Source: Ruegeria sp. ANG-S4
Lineage (GTDB): Bacteria; Pseudomonadota; Alphaproteobacteria; Rhodobacterales; Rhodobacteraceae
DNA length: 64,000 nt
Assembly (NCBI RefSeq): GCF_000814005.1
Contig: NZ_JWLK01000005.1
Coordinates: 496,001 to 560,000 of the forward strand
Direction: 5' to 3'
Shown here: positions 53,492 to 64,000 of the stretch, piece after piece
Layout of the letters: the number at the start of each line of letters is the position of its first letter
How positions within the stretch are numbered: position 1 is the first letter of the stretch
Program-made: the position numbers and the translations under genes
The notes under the pieces: model-generated
Told to the model about the DNA's origin: nothing
The model's database searches: none
What the model saw: only the letters and a program-made list of their open reading frames with translations

Positions 53492-54270
53492 GCAATATTC
53501 ACCCCAGCGCAATCATCGAAGAGGGGGCGCAGATCGGGGCCGACTGCAAAATCGGTCCGTTTTGCTTTGTCGGCCCTCAGGTCCGCCTCGGCGATCGGGT
53601 GGAGTTGAAGTCGCATGTCGTGGTTACTGGCGACACCTCGATTGGCGAAGACAGTGTGGTTTTCAACTTTTCGGTCATCGGTGAAATTCCGCAGGATTTG
53701 AAATTCGGCGGCGAAAACACCAAGCTGGAGATCGGCAAACGCAATCGCATTCGCGAACATGTCACGGTTAATACGGGCACGGATGGCGGCGGCGGTGTAA
53801 CACGGATCGGTGATGATTGCCTGCTGATGGCGGGTGTTCACGTCGCCCATGACGTGCAAATCGGCGACCGGGTTATTATGGTCAACCATTCCGGCGCGGC
53901 TGGTCATTGCATCGTCGAAGATGATGCAATCATCGGGGGCATCTCGGGTTTGCACCAATTTGTGCGCGTTGGTCGCGGGGCCATCATCGGCGCACTGACC
54001 ATGGTGCCAAAGGATGTCATACCCTATGGCCTGGTTCAGGCGCAGCGCGGCGAACTGGACGGATTGAATCTTGTCGGATTGAAGCGGCGCGGCGTTTCCC
54101 GCGACGATATCTCGGCCCTGCGTTCGGCGTTTCGCGAATTGTCCGAGGGCGAGGGCACTTTCATGGATCGCGTAAATCGGCTGGAAGACACAGACAGCGA
54201 TTATGTGCGCGAGATTCTGGAGTTTGTTACCGGCGCGTCCGACCGATCGTTCCTGACACCCGGAAAGTAG
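53488..54270 (+). CDS. lpxA: UDP-GlcNAc acyltransferase LpxA
   Basis: LpxA starts lipid A synthesis by transferring a hydroxyacyl chain to UDP-GlcNAc. The 260-residue protein is a left-handed beta helix with hexapeptide repeats, and [20 protein letters not shown] and [20 protein letters not shown] carry the catalytic His region. [20 protein letters not shown] follows. The start overlaps fabZ (ATGA) and lpxI follows after 4 bases. Confidence 0.96.
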   Translation: MSNIHPSAIIEEGAQIGADCKIGPFCFVGPQVRLGDRVELKSHVVVTGDTSIGEDSVVFNFSVIGEIPQDLKFGGENTKLEIGKRNRIREHVTVNTGTDGGGGVTRIGDDCLLMAGVHVAHDVQIGDRVIMVNHSGAAGHCIVEDDAIIGGISGLHQFVRVGRGAIIGALTMVPKDVIPYGLVQAQRGELDGLNLVGLKRRGVSRDDISALRSAFRELSEGEGTFMDRVNRLEDTDSDYVREILEFVTGASDRSFLTPGK

Positions 54271-54274
54271 CAAC

Positions 54275-55069
54275 ATGCTGGCTTTGATTGCAGGTACAGG
54301 CGCTTTGCCTGATGAGTTGGTTGCCCGGTTGGACACGCGCCCGTTGGTTTGCGCGCTGGAGGGTTTTCTTCCGGACAATCTGACACCGGACATCGAGTTT
54401 CCCTTGGAACAGCTTGGCAGCTTCATCGCCGGGATTAAGGCGCGTGGCGTAACCGAGATTTGCATGGCAGGCGCGATCCGTCGCCCACCGGTGGATCCGA
54501 CGCGAATTGATGCCGCCACCATGCCGCTGGTTCCGATCCTGCAGCAGGCCATGATGTCGGGCGACGACAGTGCGCTGCGGGCGGTCATCGGTGTTTTCGA
54601 ACAAGCCGGTTTCACGGTTCGGGCTGCGCATGAGATCGCGCCGGACATTCTGCCTCCGTTGGGCTGTCTGACGCAAGTGACCCCGTCCAAGGATGATTTG
54701 GCGGACGCCGACCGCGCCGCAGGCATTCTGCGCGCCATGGGTGCGGCTGATATCGGTCAGGCCTGCGTCGTCCAAAAAGGGCAGGCGCTGGCGGTCGAGG
54801 GGATATTTGGAACGGCGTGGATGCTGAAATCCCTAACGCAACGCCCGGACGCTGGCGGTGGTGTGCTGTTCAAGGGTCCAAAGCCGGATCAGGATCGGCG
54901 CGTGGATATGCCAACGATCGGACCAGAAACAGTTACCGAAACCGTGGCTGCAGGCCTCTCAGGCATCGTAGTTGAAAAGAGCGGCGTCATCGTTCTGGAT
55001 TGCGCTCGGGTCGTTGAGGAATGCGACCGGCTGGGCCTGTTTCTGTACGTGCGCGAGCGGGCCGTCTGA
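54275..55069 (+). CDS. lpxI: UDP-2,3-diacylglucosamine pyrophosphatase LpxI
   Basis: The 264-residue protein of the DUF1009/LpxI family hydrolyses UDP-2,3-diacylglucosamine to lipid X, the role of LpxH in enterics. It reads MLALIAGTGALPDELVARLD, LQQAMMSGDDSALRAVIGVF and CVVQKGQALAVEGIFGT, ending with DMPTIGPETV and IVVEKSGVIVLD. Its stop shares a base with the lpxB ATG, placing it in an lpxA-lpxI-lpxB order. Confidence 0.93.
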   Translation: MLALIAGTGALPDELVARLDTRPLVCALEGFLPDNLTPDIEFPLEQLGSFIAGIKARGVTEICMAGAIRRPPVDPTRIDAATMPLVPILQQAMMSGDDSALRAVIGVFEQAGFTVRAAHEIAPDILPPLGCLTQVTPSKDDLADADRAAGILRAMGAADIGQACVVQKGQALAVEGIFGTAWMLKSLTQRPDAGGGVLFKGPKPDQDRRVDMPTIGPETVTETVAAGLSGIVVEKSGVIVLDCARVVEECDRLGLFLYVRERAV

Positions 55070-56235
55070 TGCGCGTTTTTCTGGTCGCCGGAGAACCCTC
55101 GGGCGACCGGCTGGGTGGCGCGTTGATGGAAGGGCTGAAGACTCTGGTCCCCGAGATCGAATTTGACGGTGTCGGTGGGCCGCTTATGCAGGCGCAAGGG
55201 TTGGTCAGCCGCTTCCCGATGTCCGAACTCAGCGTTATGGGTTTGGTCGAAGTCCTTCCCAAGTTCTTTCATCTCAAACGCAGGATCACGGAAACGGCGC
55301 AGGCCGTTTTGGACAGGCAACCCGATGTTCTGATCACCATTGACAGTCCTGACTTTTCGCTGCGCGTGGCGAAGCTGGTCAAAGCGGATAGCGCAATCCG
55401 TACCGTTCACTACGTCGCCCCCAGTGTCTGGGCCTGGCGACCGGGCCGGGCCGACAAAATGGCCAAGGTCATTGATCATGTCCTGGCCCTGCTGCCGTTT
55501 GAGCCGCCCTATATGGAGCGTGCGGGAATGGAGTGCGATTTTGTTGGTCACCCCGTCGCAAGCGAACCAGTGGCCACAGATCAGGACATTCTGGAGTTCC
55601 GTAAGTCCCGTGGGTTGGGAGAGGCACCCATTGTTCTTGCCTTGCCGGGATCGCGCCGGGGCGAGGTGGACCGATTGGCGCCGGTTTTTGGTGAAGCCTT
55701 GAGTCTGTTCTTGCAATCGCGGCCCGACACGCGCGTGGTTGTTCCCGCTGTGGCGCACATGGTGGAAACGGTGCAAGAGCATGTCCAGCGCTGGCCCGGA
55801 TCGCCAGTTGTTGTTGACCCGCGAAACGTCGCAGCCGATGTAGCGGCACGACAAAAGAGGGCCGCATTCGCATCCGCCGATCTGGCATTGGCCGCATCGG
55901 GCACTGTTTCTCTGGAATTGGCAGCACAAGCCACACCGATGGTCATTGCTTATCGGCTGAGTTGGCTCACTCAGAAAATGGCCGAACGGATGGTCAAGCT
56001 GGATACCGTGACTTTGGTTAATTTGGTGTCCCAGACGCGCTCGGTGCCGGAGTGTCTGCTGGACGACTGTCAGCCTGCAAACATCGCGCAAGCCTTGAAT
56101 GACGTGTCAGACCACCCTGACGCGCAACGCGACGCCATGGACCTGACGATGGATCGGTTGGGGTGTGGTGGAGAGGCACCCGGTTTGCGCGCTGCGCGTG
56201 CCGTTTTGAAAAGGTTGCCGCACCGACATGATTGA
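55069..56235 (+). CDS. lpxB: Lipid A disaccharide synthase LpxB
   Basis: LpxB joins UDP-2,3-diacylglucosamine and lipid X. The 388-residue GT19 protein has VFLVAGEPSGDRLGGALMEG, FDGVGGPLMQAQGL, VHYVAPSVWAWRPGRADKMA, LALPGSRRGEVDRLAP and VSLELAAQATPMVIAYRLSW. The ATG is at the conserved start; an in-frame Met 16 codons earlier is rejected. The next gene begins 8 bases before its stop. Confidence 0.95.
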   Translation: MRVFLVAGEPSGDRLGGALMEGLKTLVPEIEFDGVGGPLMQAQGLVSRFPMSELSVMGLVEVLPKFFHLKRRITETAQAVLDRQPDVLITIDSPDFSLRVAKLVKADSAIRTVHYVAPSVWAWRPGRADKMAKVIDHVLALLPFEPPYMERAGMECDFVGHPVASEPVATDQDILEFRKSRGLGEAPIVLALPGSRRGEVDRLAPVFGEALSLFLQSRPDTRVVVPAVAHMVETVQEHVQRWPGSPVVVDPRNVAADVAARQKRAAFASADLALAASGTVSLELAAQATPMVIAYRLSWLTQKMAERMVKLDTVTLVNLVSQTRSVPECLLDDCQPANIAQALNDVSDHPDAQRDAMDLTMDRLGCGGEAPGLRAARAVLKRLPHRHD

Positions 56236-56803
56236 CCACATCCTGTTCGCGATTTCGGCAGGCATCGTGACCGTGTCGACCAATCTGGACAACCTCTTTG
56301 TCTTGTTCGGCCTGATCATGGTGATGAGTACACGCCGGGCCGTCGCAGGCTTCGCCGTCGCGCAGACGATTATCCTGTTGCTCGCACTTGTCATTGCCAG
56401 CGGGTTGGACCAAAGCGGGTTGTTGAATTGGGTCGGTTATCTAGGGATCATTCCTCTGACGATTGGTCTTTACGGAATCTGGCAGCAGATTTCCGGCGCG
56501 GAAGGCCGAAAGATGCCCGATACAGGCGCGATAACGTCGGTGGTGATTTTGTTTCTTAGCCTGTCGATCGACACGCTGGCCGCCATGACCCCATTGTTTG
56601 CCGACTCGACCCCGGCATTCCGTTTCTCCGCGCTGATAGGGGCGTTCTTTGCCCTTGCGATGTTGATCGCGCTCGCAAGCTGGGGGGCACCGCGTGCGCA
56701 GGTGCTTGGTCCCCGCATTGCCCGGCTCGACCGGATTGCGCCCTACATCATGGTGTCCGTCGGGCTGTATATCCTGGTCAACAGCCCCACGGATGTTTTG
56801 TAA
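56228..56803 (+). CDS. CadD-like cadmium resistance transporter family protein
   Basis: The 191-residue protein has about six hydrophobic helices (LFAISAGIVTVSTNLDNLFV, VAQTIILLLALVIA, VVILFLSLSIDTLAAMT and a C-terminal helix MVSVGLYILV). NLDNLFV matches the N-terminal acidic motif of the CadD/LysE-like exporter family. The ion is unknown. It overlaps the lpxB stop by 8 bases, so it is translated with the lipid A genes without an obvious functional tie. Confidence 0.72.
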   Translation: MIDHILFAISAGIVTVSTNLDNLFVLFGLIMVMSTRRAVAGFAVAQTIILLLALVIASGLDQSGLLNWVGYLGIIPLTIGLYGIWQQISGAEGRKMPDTGAITSVVILFLSLSIDTLAAMTPLFADSTPAFRFSALIGAFFALAMLIALASWGAPRAQVLGPRIARLDRIAPYIMVSVGLYILVNSPTDVL

Positions 56804-56815
56804 AACGGTCCTGCG

Positions 56816-57961
56816 TCAGTAGCCGCGCCAAATCCAGCCACCGCCAAAAATCCGGCTGCCTTCGTTGGCGTAGAAAACACACGCTTGACCGGGCGAGATC
56901 CCCTCTTCGGGCGTCAGCAATTCGACTTCGGCGGTGGTATCCGACAAAGGTCGCACAATCGCCTCGCGCGGGGGGCGGGTCGACCGGACCTTGACCGACA
57001 AATTCCACTCCGCTTTCGAGGTGAAGGGTGCGTCACCCAGCCAATTGATCTCGCGGACGGGAACGGTTCTTGTGGCCAGCAACTCTTTCGGCCCGACCAC
57101 GACCTGTTTTTTGTCCACGTCCAGCTTTACCACATACAGCGGCTCGCTCAGTCCGCCGATACCCAAACCGCGACGCTGGCCGATCGTATAGTGGATCACG
57201 CCGTTGTGTTGCGCCAGTACGCGCCCATCGGCATGGACAATCTCGCCCGGTTCTGCCGCTCCGGGGCGCAGCTTTTCGATCACGCTGGCATAGTTGCCAT
57301 TGGGAACAAAGCAGATGTCCTGGCTGTCTGGCTTGTCTGCGACGGCCAGTCCGTATTGCGCCGCCATTTCGCGGGTTGCGTCTTTTGACGGCAAATGCCC
57401 GAGTGGAAAACGCAGAAACTCCAACTGCTCGGGCGTCGTCGAAAACAGAAAATACGATTGATCGCGATTGGCGTCTTCGGCGCTGTGCAATTCTGGCCCA
57501 TTCGCCCCAACTTTGCGCTGGATGTAATGACCGGTTGCCATGCAGTCGGCCTCGAGATCCTTGGCGGTTTCCAGTAGGTCCTTGAACTTCACACGCTCGT
57601 TGCACCGAATGCAGGGCACCGGAGTCGCGCCGGCCAGATAACTGTCGGCAAACTCGTCAATGACCGCGTCCTTGAAGATATTCTCATAGTCCAGAACATA
57701 GTGTGGAAAGCCACGTTCCTCGGCCACGCGTCGCGCGTCATGAATGTCGATCCCCGCGCAACACGCACCTTTCTTGGCCAACGCCGCGCCGTGGTCATAC
57801 AGCTGCAGCGTTACACCGACCACGTCATAGCCCTGTTCCGCCAGATGCGCGGCCACAACGGAACTGTCCACGCCGCCGGACATGGCAACGACAACCCGCG
57901 TCTCTGACGGTGGTTTTGCGAATCCAAGCGAATTCAACGGTGCTTGTGCGGCGAGGGCCAT
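56816..57961 (-). CDS. mnmA: tRNA 2-thiouridylase MnmA
   Basis: MnmA makes 2-thiouridine at tRNA wobble position 34. The 381-residue enzyme has the ATP PP-loop [18 protein letters not shown], the cysteine pair in [18 protein letters not shown] (about residue 118) and [12 protein letters not shown] (about 215), and a C-terminal barrel. It diverges from sciP-ctrA and converges on the CadD-like gene with 12 bases between stops. Confidence 0.95.
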   Translation of the reverse strand: MALAAQAPLNSLGFAKPPSETRVVVAMSGGVDSSVVAAHLAEQGYDVVGVTLQLYDHGAALAKKGACCAGIDIHDARRVAEERGFPHYVLDYENIFKDAVIDEFADSYLAGATPVPCIRCNERVKFKDLLETAKDLEADCMATGHYIQRKVGANGPELHSAEDANRDQSYFLFSTTPEQLEFLRFPLGHLPSKDATREMAAQYGLAVADKPDSQDICFVPNGNYASVIEKLRPGAAEPGEIVHADGRVLAQHNGVIHYTIGQRRGLGIGGLSEPLYVVKLDVDKKQVVVGPKELLATRTVPVREINWLGDAPFTSKAEWNLSVKVRSTRPPREAIVRPLSDTTAEVELLTPEEGISPGQACVFYANEGSRIFGGGWIWRGY

Positions 57962-58087
57962 CGGTGATCCAGTCCGGGTTAAGAAAGACCGGCAGAATAT
58001 AGGAAAATTCTACGCACTCTCAAGGGGTCGTTTCACGTCCTTTTAAGTAGGCTGGGGTCAGCTTTGTTGCAGTAAGAAAAGGGTTGA

Positions 58088-58384
58088 ATGATGTATTTGC
58101 ACAAAGTGGAAGGGCCACGGTCGGTTACCTTGCCCGATGGAACCATTCTGTCGCGCGCGGATCTTCCGTCAGCGGACACAAAGCGATGGGTCGCATCCAG
58201 AAAGGCCTTGGTTGTCAGGGGCGTCTTGTACGGCCTTATTTCGCTGTCAGATGCCAAGAAGCGGTATCGCATCAGTGATGAGGAATTCAACACCTGGGTC
58301 GCGGCCGTGGCAGAGCACGGCGTGGAAGCTTTGAAGGTCACAACATTAAAAAGATATCGACAACTTAAAGGAGAGCGTGAATAA
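58088..58384 (+). CDS. sciP: CtrA inhibitor SciP (DUF1153)
   Basis: The 98-residue protein has the SciP helix-turn-helix core: VEGPRSVTLPDGTILSRADL, RWVASRKALVVRGVLYGLIS, YRISDEEFNTWVAAVAEHG and LKVTTLKRYRQLKGE. SciP inhibits CtrA-driven transcription in Caulobacter. It stands 81 bases upstream of ctrA on the same strand. Two adjacent ATG codons (58088 and 58091) could start it. Confidence 0.92.
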   Translation: MMYLHKVEGPRSVTLPDGTILSRADLPSADTKRWVASRKALVVRGVLYGLISLSDAKKRYRISDEEFNTWVAAVAEHGVEALKVTTLKRYRQLKGERE

Positions 58385-58406
58385 TTGATTCAACGGTAAC
58401 GTCAGA

Positions 58407-58421
58407 TTAACCATTTTTATT
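58407..58421 (+). promoter_or_regulatory. Partial CtrA-type box upstream of ctrA
   Basis: TTAACCATTTTTATT has one good TTAA half-site and a poor second one (TATT) with the 7-base spacing of CtrA boxes, 45 bases before the ctrA start. Autoregulation is known for ctrA elsewhere; this site is only suggestive. Confidence 0.3.
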
Positions 58422-58465
58422 CAGCCTCTTATCAGTTGAAGAATTTGACCAAATGGAGCAGTGAC

Positions 58466-59182
58466 ATGCGCATACTACTTGTCGAGGATGATCCCACAAC
58501 GTCCAAAAGCATCGAATTGATGCTGACCCATGCAAACTTGAACGTTTATGCGACGGATCTCGGCGAAGAAGGTATCGATCTGGCAAAGCTCTATGATTAC
58601 GACCTGATTCTGCTGGACCTGAACCTGCCGGATATGAACGGCCACGAAGTTCTGCGGCAGCTTCGTATAGCAAGGGTCGAGACGCCAATTCTCATTTTGT
58701 CCGGCGCGGATGACACCGAAAGCAAGATCAAGGGCTTCGGATTCGGGGCAGATGACTATCTGACAAAGCCATTTCATCGCGAAGAACTGGTTGCCAGAAT
58801 TCACGCCATCATCCGGCGCTCCAAAGGGCATTCCCAATCAGTCATTCACACAGGCCGGGTGGCTGTGAATCTGGATGCCAAAACAGTCGAAGTCGAAGGC
58901 AAGACCGTCCATCTGACTGGAAAAGAATACCAAATGCTCGAATTGCTGAGCCTTCGAAAGGGGACAACCCTGACGAAAGAGATGTTCCTCAATCATCTTT
59001 ATGGTGGCATGGATGAGCCAGAACTGAAAATCATCGACGTGTTCATTTGCAAATTGCGAAAGAAACTCAGCAACGCGACTGGTGGCGAGAACTATATCGA
59101 AACGGTTTGGGGCCGGGGATACGTTCTGCGCGATCCACAAGCTGCGGCCAATTCCGAAACGCGCATGGCTGTCGGGGCCTAG
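58466..59182 (+). CDS. ctrA: Cell cycle response regulator CtrA
   Basis: The 238-residue OmpR-family regulator begins [20 protein letters not shown], has phospho-acceptor Asp51 in [13 protein letters not shown], and the winged helix [20 protein letters not shown] with [20 protein letters not shown] and [20 protein letters not shown], ending in the short tail AVGA. In Rhodobacterales CtrA activates flagellar and gene transfer agent expression rather than being essential. The ATG after GGAGCAGTGAC is used; an in-frame TTG upstream is not. Its presence with a GTA lysis pair 44 kb away fits that role. Confidence 0.97.
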   Translation: MRILLVEDDPTTSKSIELMLTHANLNVYATDLGEEGIDLAKLYDYDLILLDLNLPDMNGHEVLRQLRIARVETPILILSGADDTESKIKGFGFGADDYLTKPFHREELVARIHAIIRRSKGHSQSVIHTGRVAVNLDAKTVEVEGKTVHLTGKEYQMLELLSLRKGTTLTKEMFLNHLYGGMDEPELKIIDVFICKLRKKLSNATGGENYIETVWGRGYVLRDPQAAANSETRMAVGA

Positions 59183-59291
59183 CCCAAACCTTTGCCGTCG
59201 CAGGTCCGGGGCGGCGCCGCCACTCACGGAAAAGCACAACACTGGACCTCGCCAAAGCCTCGCCCTATCACTGGGTTTCAGAACGACGTGA

Positions 59292-63643
<4,352 letters not shown>

Positions 63644-63650
63644 GCAGGAA

Positions 63651-63685
63651 GTTCCGCAAAGTTCACAAATGTTCTTAAAAAGTTC
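63651..63685 (+). promoter_or_regulatory. LexA-type SOS box array upstream of a small membrane peptide gene
   Basis: GTTC occurs at 63651, 63661, 63671 and 63682, with spacing of 10, 10 and 11 bases. The last pair is GTTC-TTAAAAA-GTTC (63671-63685), which fits exactly the alphaproteobacterial LexA operator GTTC-N7-GTTC known from Rhodobacter. It lies 70 bases before the 63755 ATG and just after recG. Confidence 0.75.
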
Positions 63686-63754
63686 TTTACCGACTCGGAA
63701 AAATGTGAGAACAAAAGAGCAACAGAGGATTAAACCCTGACCGGAGGTGAGACC

Positions 63755-63877
63755 ATGCTGACCCAGATCAAGACCGCATTCTGCCGCTCGCAAGCCACGT
63801 TTTTGCAAGATGCCGTGGGTGCCGTCTCTTTGGTGGTCATGCTGGTGGTTGCCCTTCACCTGCCGATGGGGTTCTAA
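63755..63877 (+). CDS. Short SOS-controlled membrane peptide (40 residues)
   Basis: A perfect ribosome site (CCGGAGGTGAGACC) precedes this ATG. The 40-residue product begins MLTQIKTAFCRSQATFL, then DAVGAVSLVVMLVVALHLP forms a single membrane helix, ending MGF. Codon choice is like its neighbours. It follows recG by 110 bases that carry a LexA-type box. Caulobacter has a 29-residue SOS-induced inner membrane division inhibitor, SidA; a similar role here is inference from size, topology and control, not from sequence identity. Confidence 0.72.
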   Translation: MLTQIKTAFCRSQATFLQDAVGAVSLVVMLVVALHLPMGF

Positions 63878-64000
63878 GCCTTTCTGCCTGCGATCTCGTG
63901 CCGTTCAACCCGCGTATGTCATCCCCATTTCAGTCAAGGGTGACCTGCCTGTCCCAAACCCCTTGAGGGGCCTGCCTCGGCCCCACGCGGATATCCGGAT
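63878..64000. other. End of window without a recognised gene
   Basis: No coding frame is supported. CCCCTTGAGGGG and GGGGCC-TGCCTC-GGCCCC (about 63960-63984) form GC-rich hairpins without T tracts, possibly the beginning of a terminator or the 3' edge of the next gene. Confidence 0.3.

Overview
The window is a gene-dense chromosomal stretch of a marine Rhodobacterales bacterium of the Roseobacter group. The signs are: CtrA next to SciP, a circularly permuted two-piece tmRNA with tag ANDNRAPVAVAA, an alphaproteobacterial SspB, the ATP synthase zeta subunit, a gene-transfer-agent (GTA) type holin/endolysin pair, a GTTC-N7-GTTC SOS box, and a dmdA-acuI pair for dimethylsulfoniopropionate (DMSP) use. 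No tRNA, rRNA, insertion sequence, prophage or CRISPR array was seen. Genus is not determinable by eye; these calls rest on motif reading and family knowledge, not on database searches.

Layout. 1-3.1 kb (minus): Grx4, a small membrane protein, BolA and purL. 3.2-6.7 kb (minus): an MscS-type channel and a LysR regulator, with a likely small RNA between them. 6.9-13.6 kb (plus): fused indolepyruvate:ferredoxin oxidoreductase, an acyltransferase, murI, argC and ccmE. 13.8-15.0 kb: a GTA-type endolysin/holin pair set inside the cytochrome c maturation genes (ccmE before, ccmF and ccmH after). 17.5-21.7 kb: an enoyl-CoA hydratase, betaine-homocysteine methyltransferase and ATP synthase zeta subunit (minus), then purC-purS-purQ. 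21.8-24.9 kb: a DctB/DctD-like two-component pair whose regulator lacks the sigma-54 contact loop. 25.4-28.2 kb: RNase E with a long leader and a large acidic insertion. 28.3-33.0 kb: TusA-like protein, CcdA, a membrane hydrolase-like protein overlapping a cytochrome P450, and class I aldolase. 33.0-38.8 kb (mostly minus): tag, RHH protein, DUF4169, fumC, sspB and chromate genes chrB-chrA. 39.5-39.8 kb: ssrA.

39.9-44.9 kb: a FadR-type regulator with DUF4345 diverges from a DUF2182-DUF1326 pair across a three-half-site operator, followed by dmdA-acuI. 45.0-56.8 kb is an almost unbroken envelope run: frr, uppS, cdsA, dxr, rseP, bamA, skp/ompH, fabZ, lpxA, lpxI, lpxB, then a CadD-like transporter. 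mnmA (minus) diverges from sciP-ctrA, followed by ligA and recG. The window closes with an unlabelled 40-residue membrane peptide gene behind a LexA-type box.

Functional links: SspB and tmRNA lie 3 kb apart and act together in ClpXP proteolysis of tagged proteins. CtrA/SciP and the GTA lysis pair are members of one regulatory world in this order. CcdA, CcmE, CcmF and CcmH all serve cytochrome c assembly. UppS, CdsA, RseP, BamA, Skp, FabZ and LpxA/I/B build the outer membrane. The best candidates for undescribed biology are the SOS-box peptide (63.65-63.88 kb), the anti-Shine-Dalgarno small RNA (5.62-5.71 kb), the DUF4345/DUF2182/DUF1326 regulon, and the hydrolase-P450 pair.
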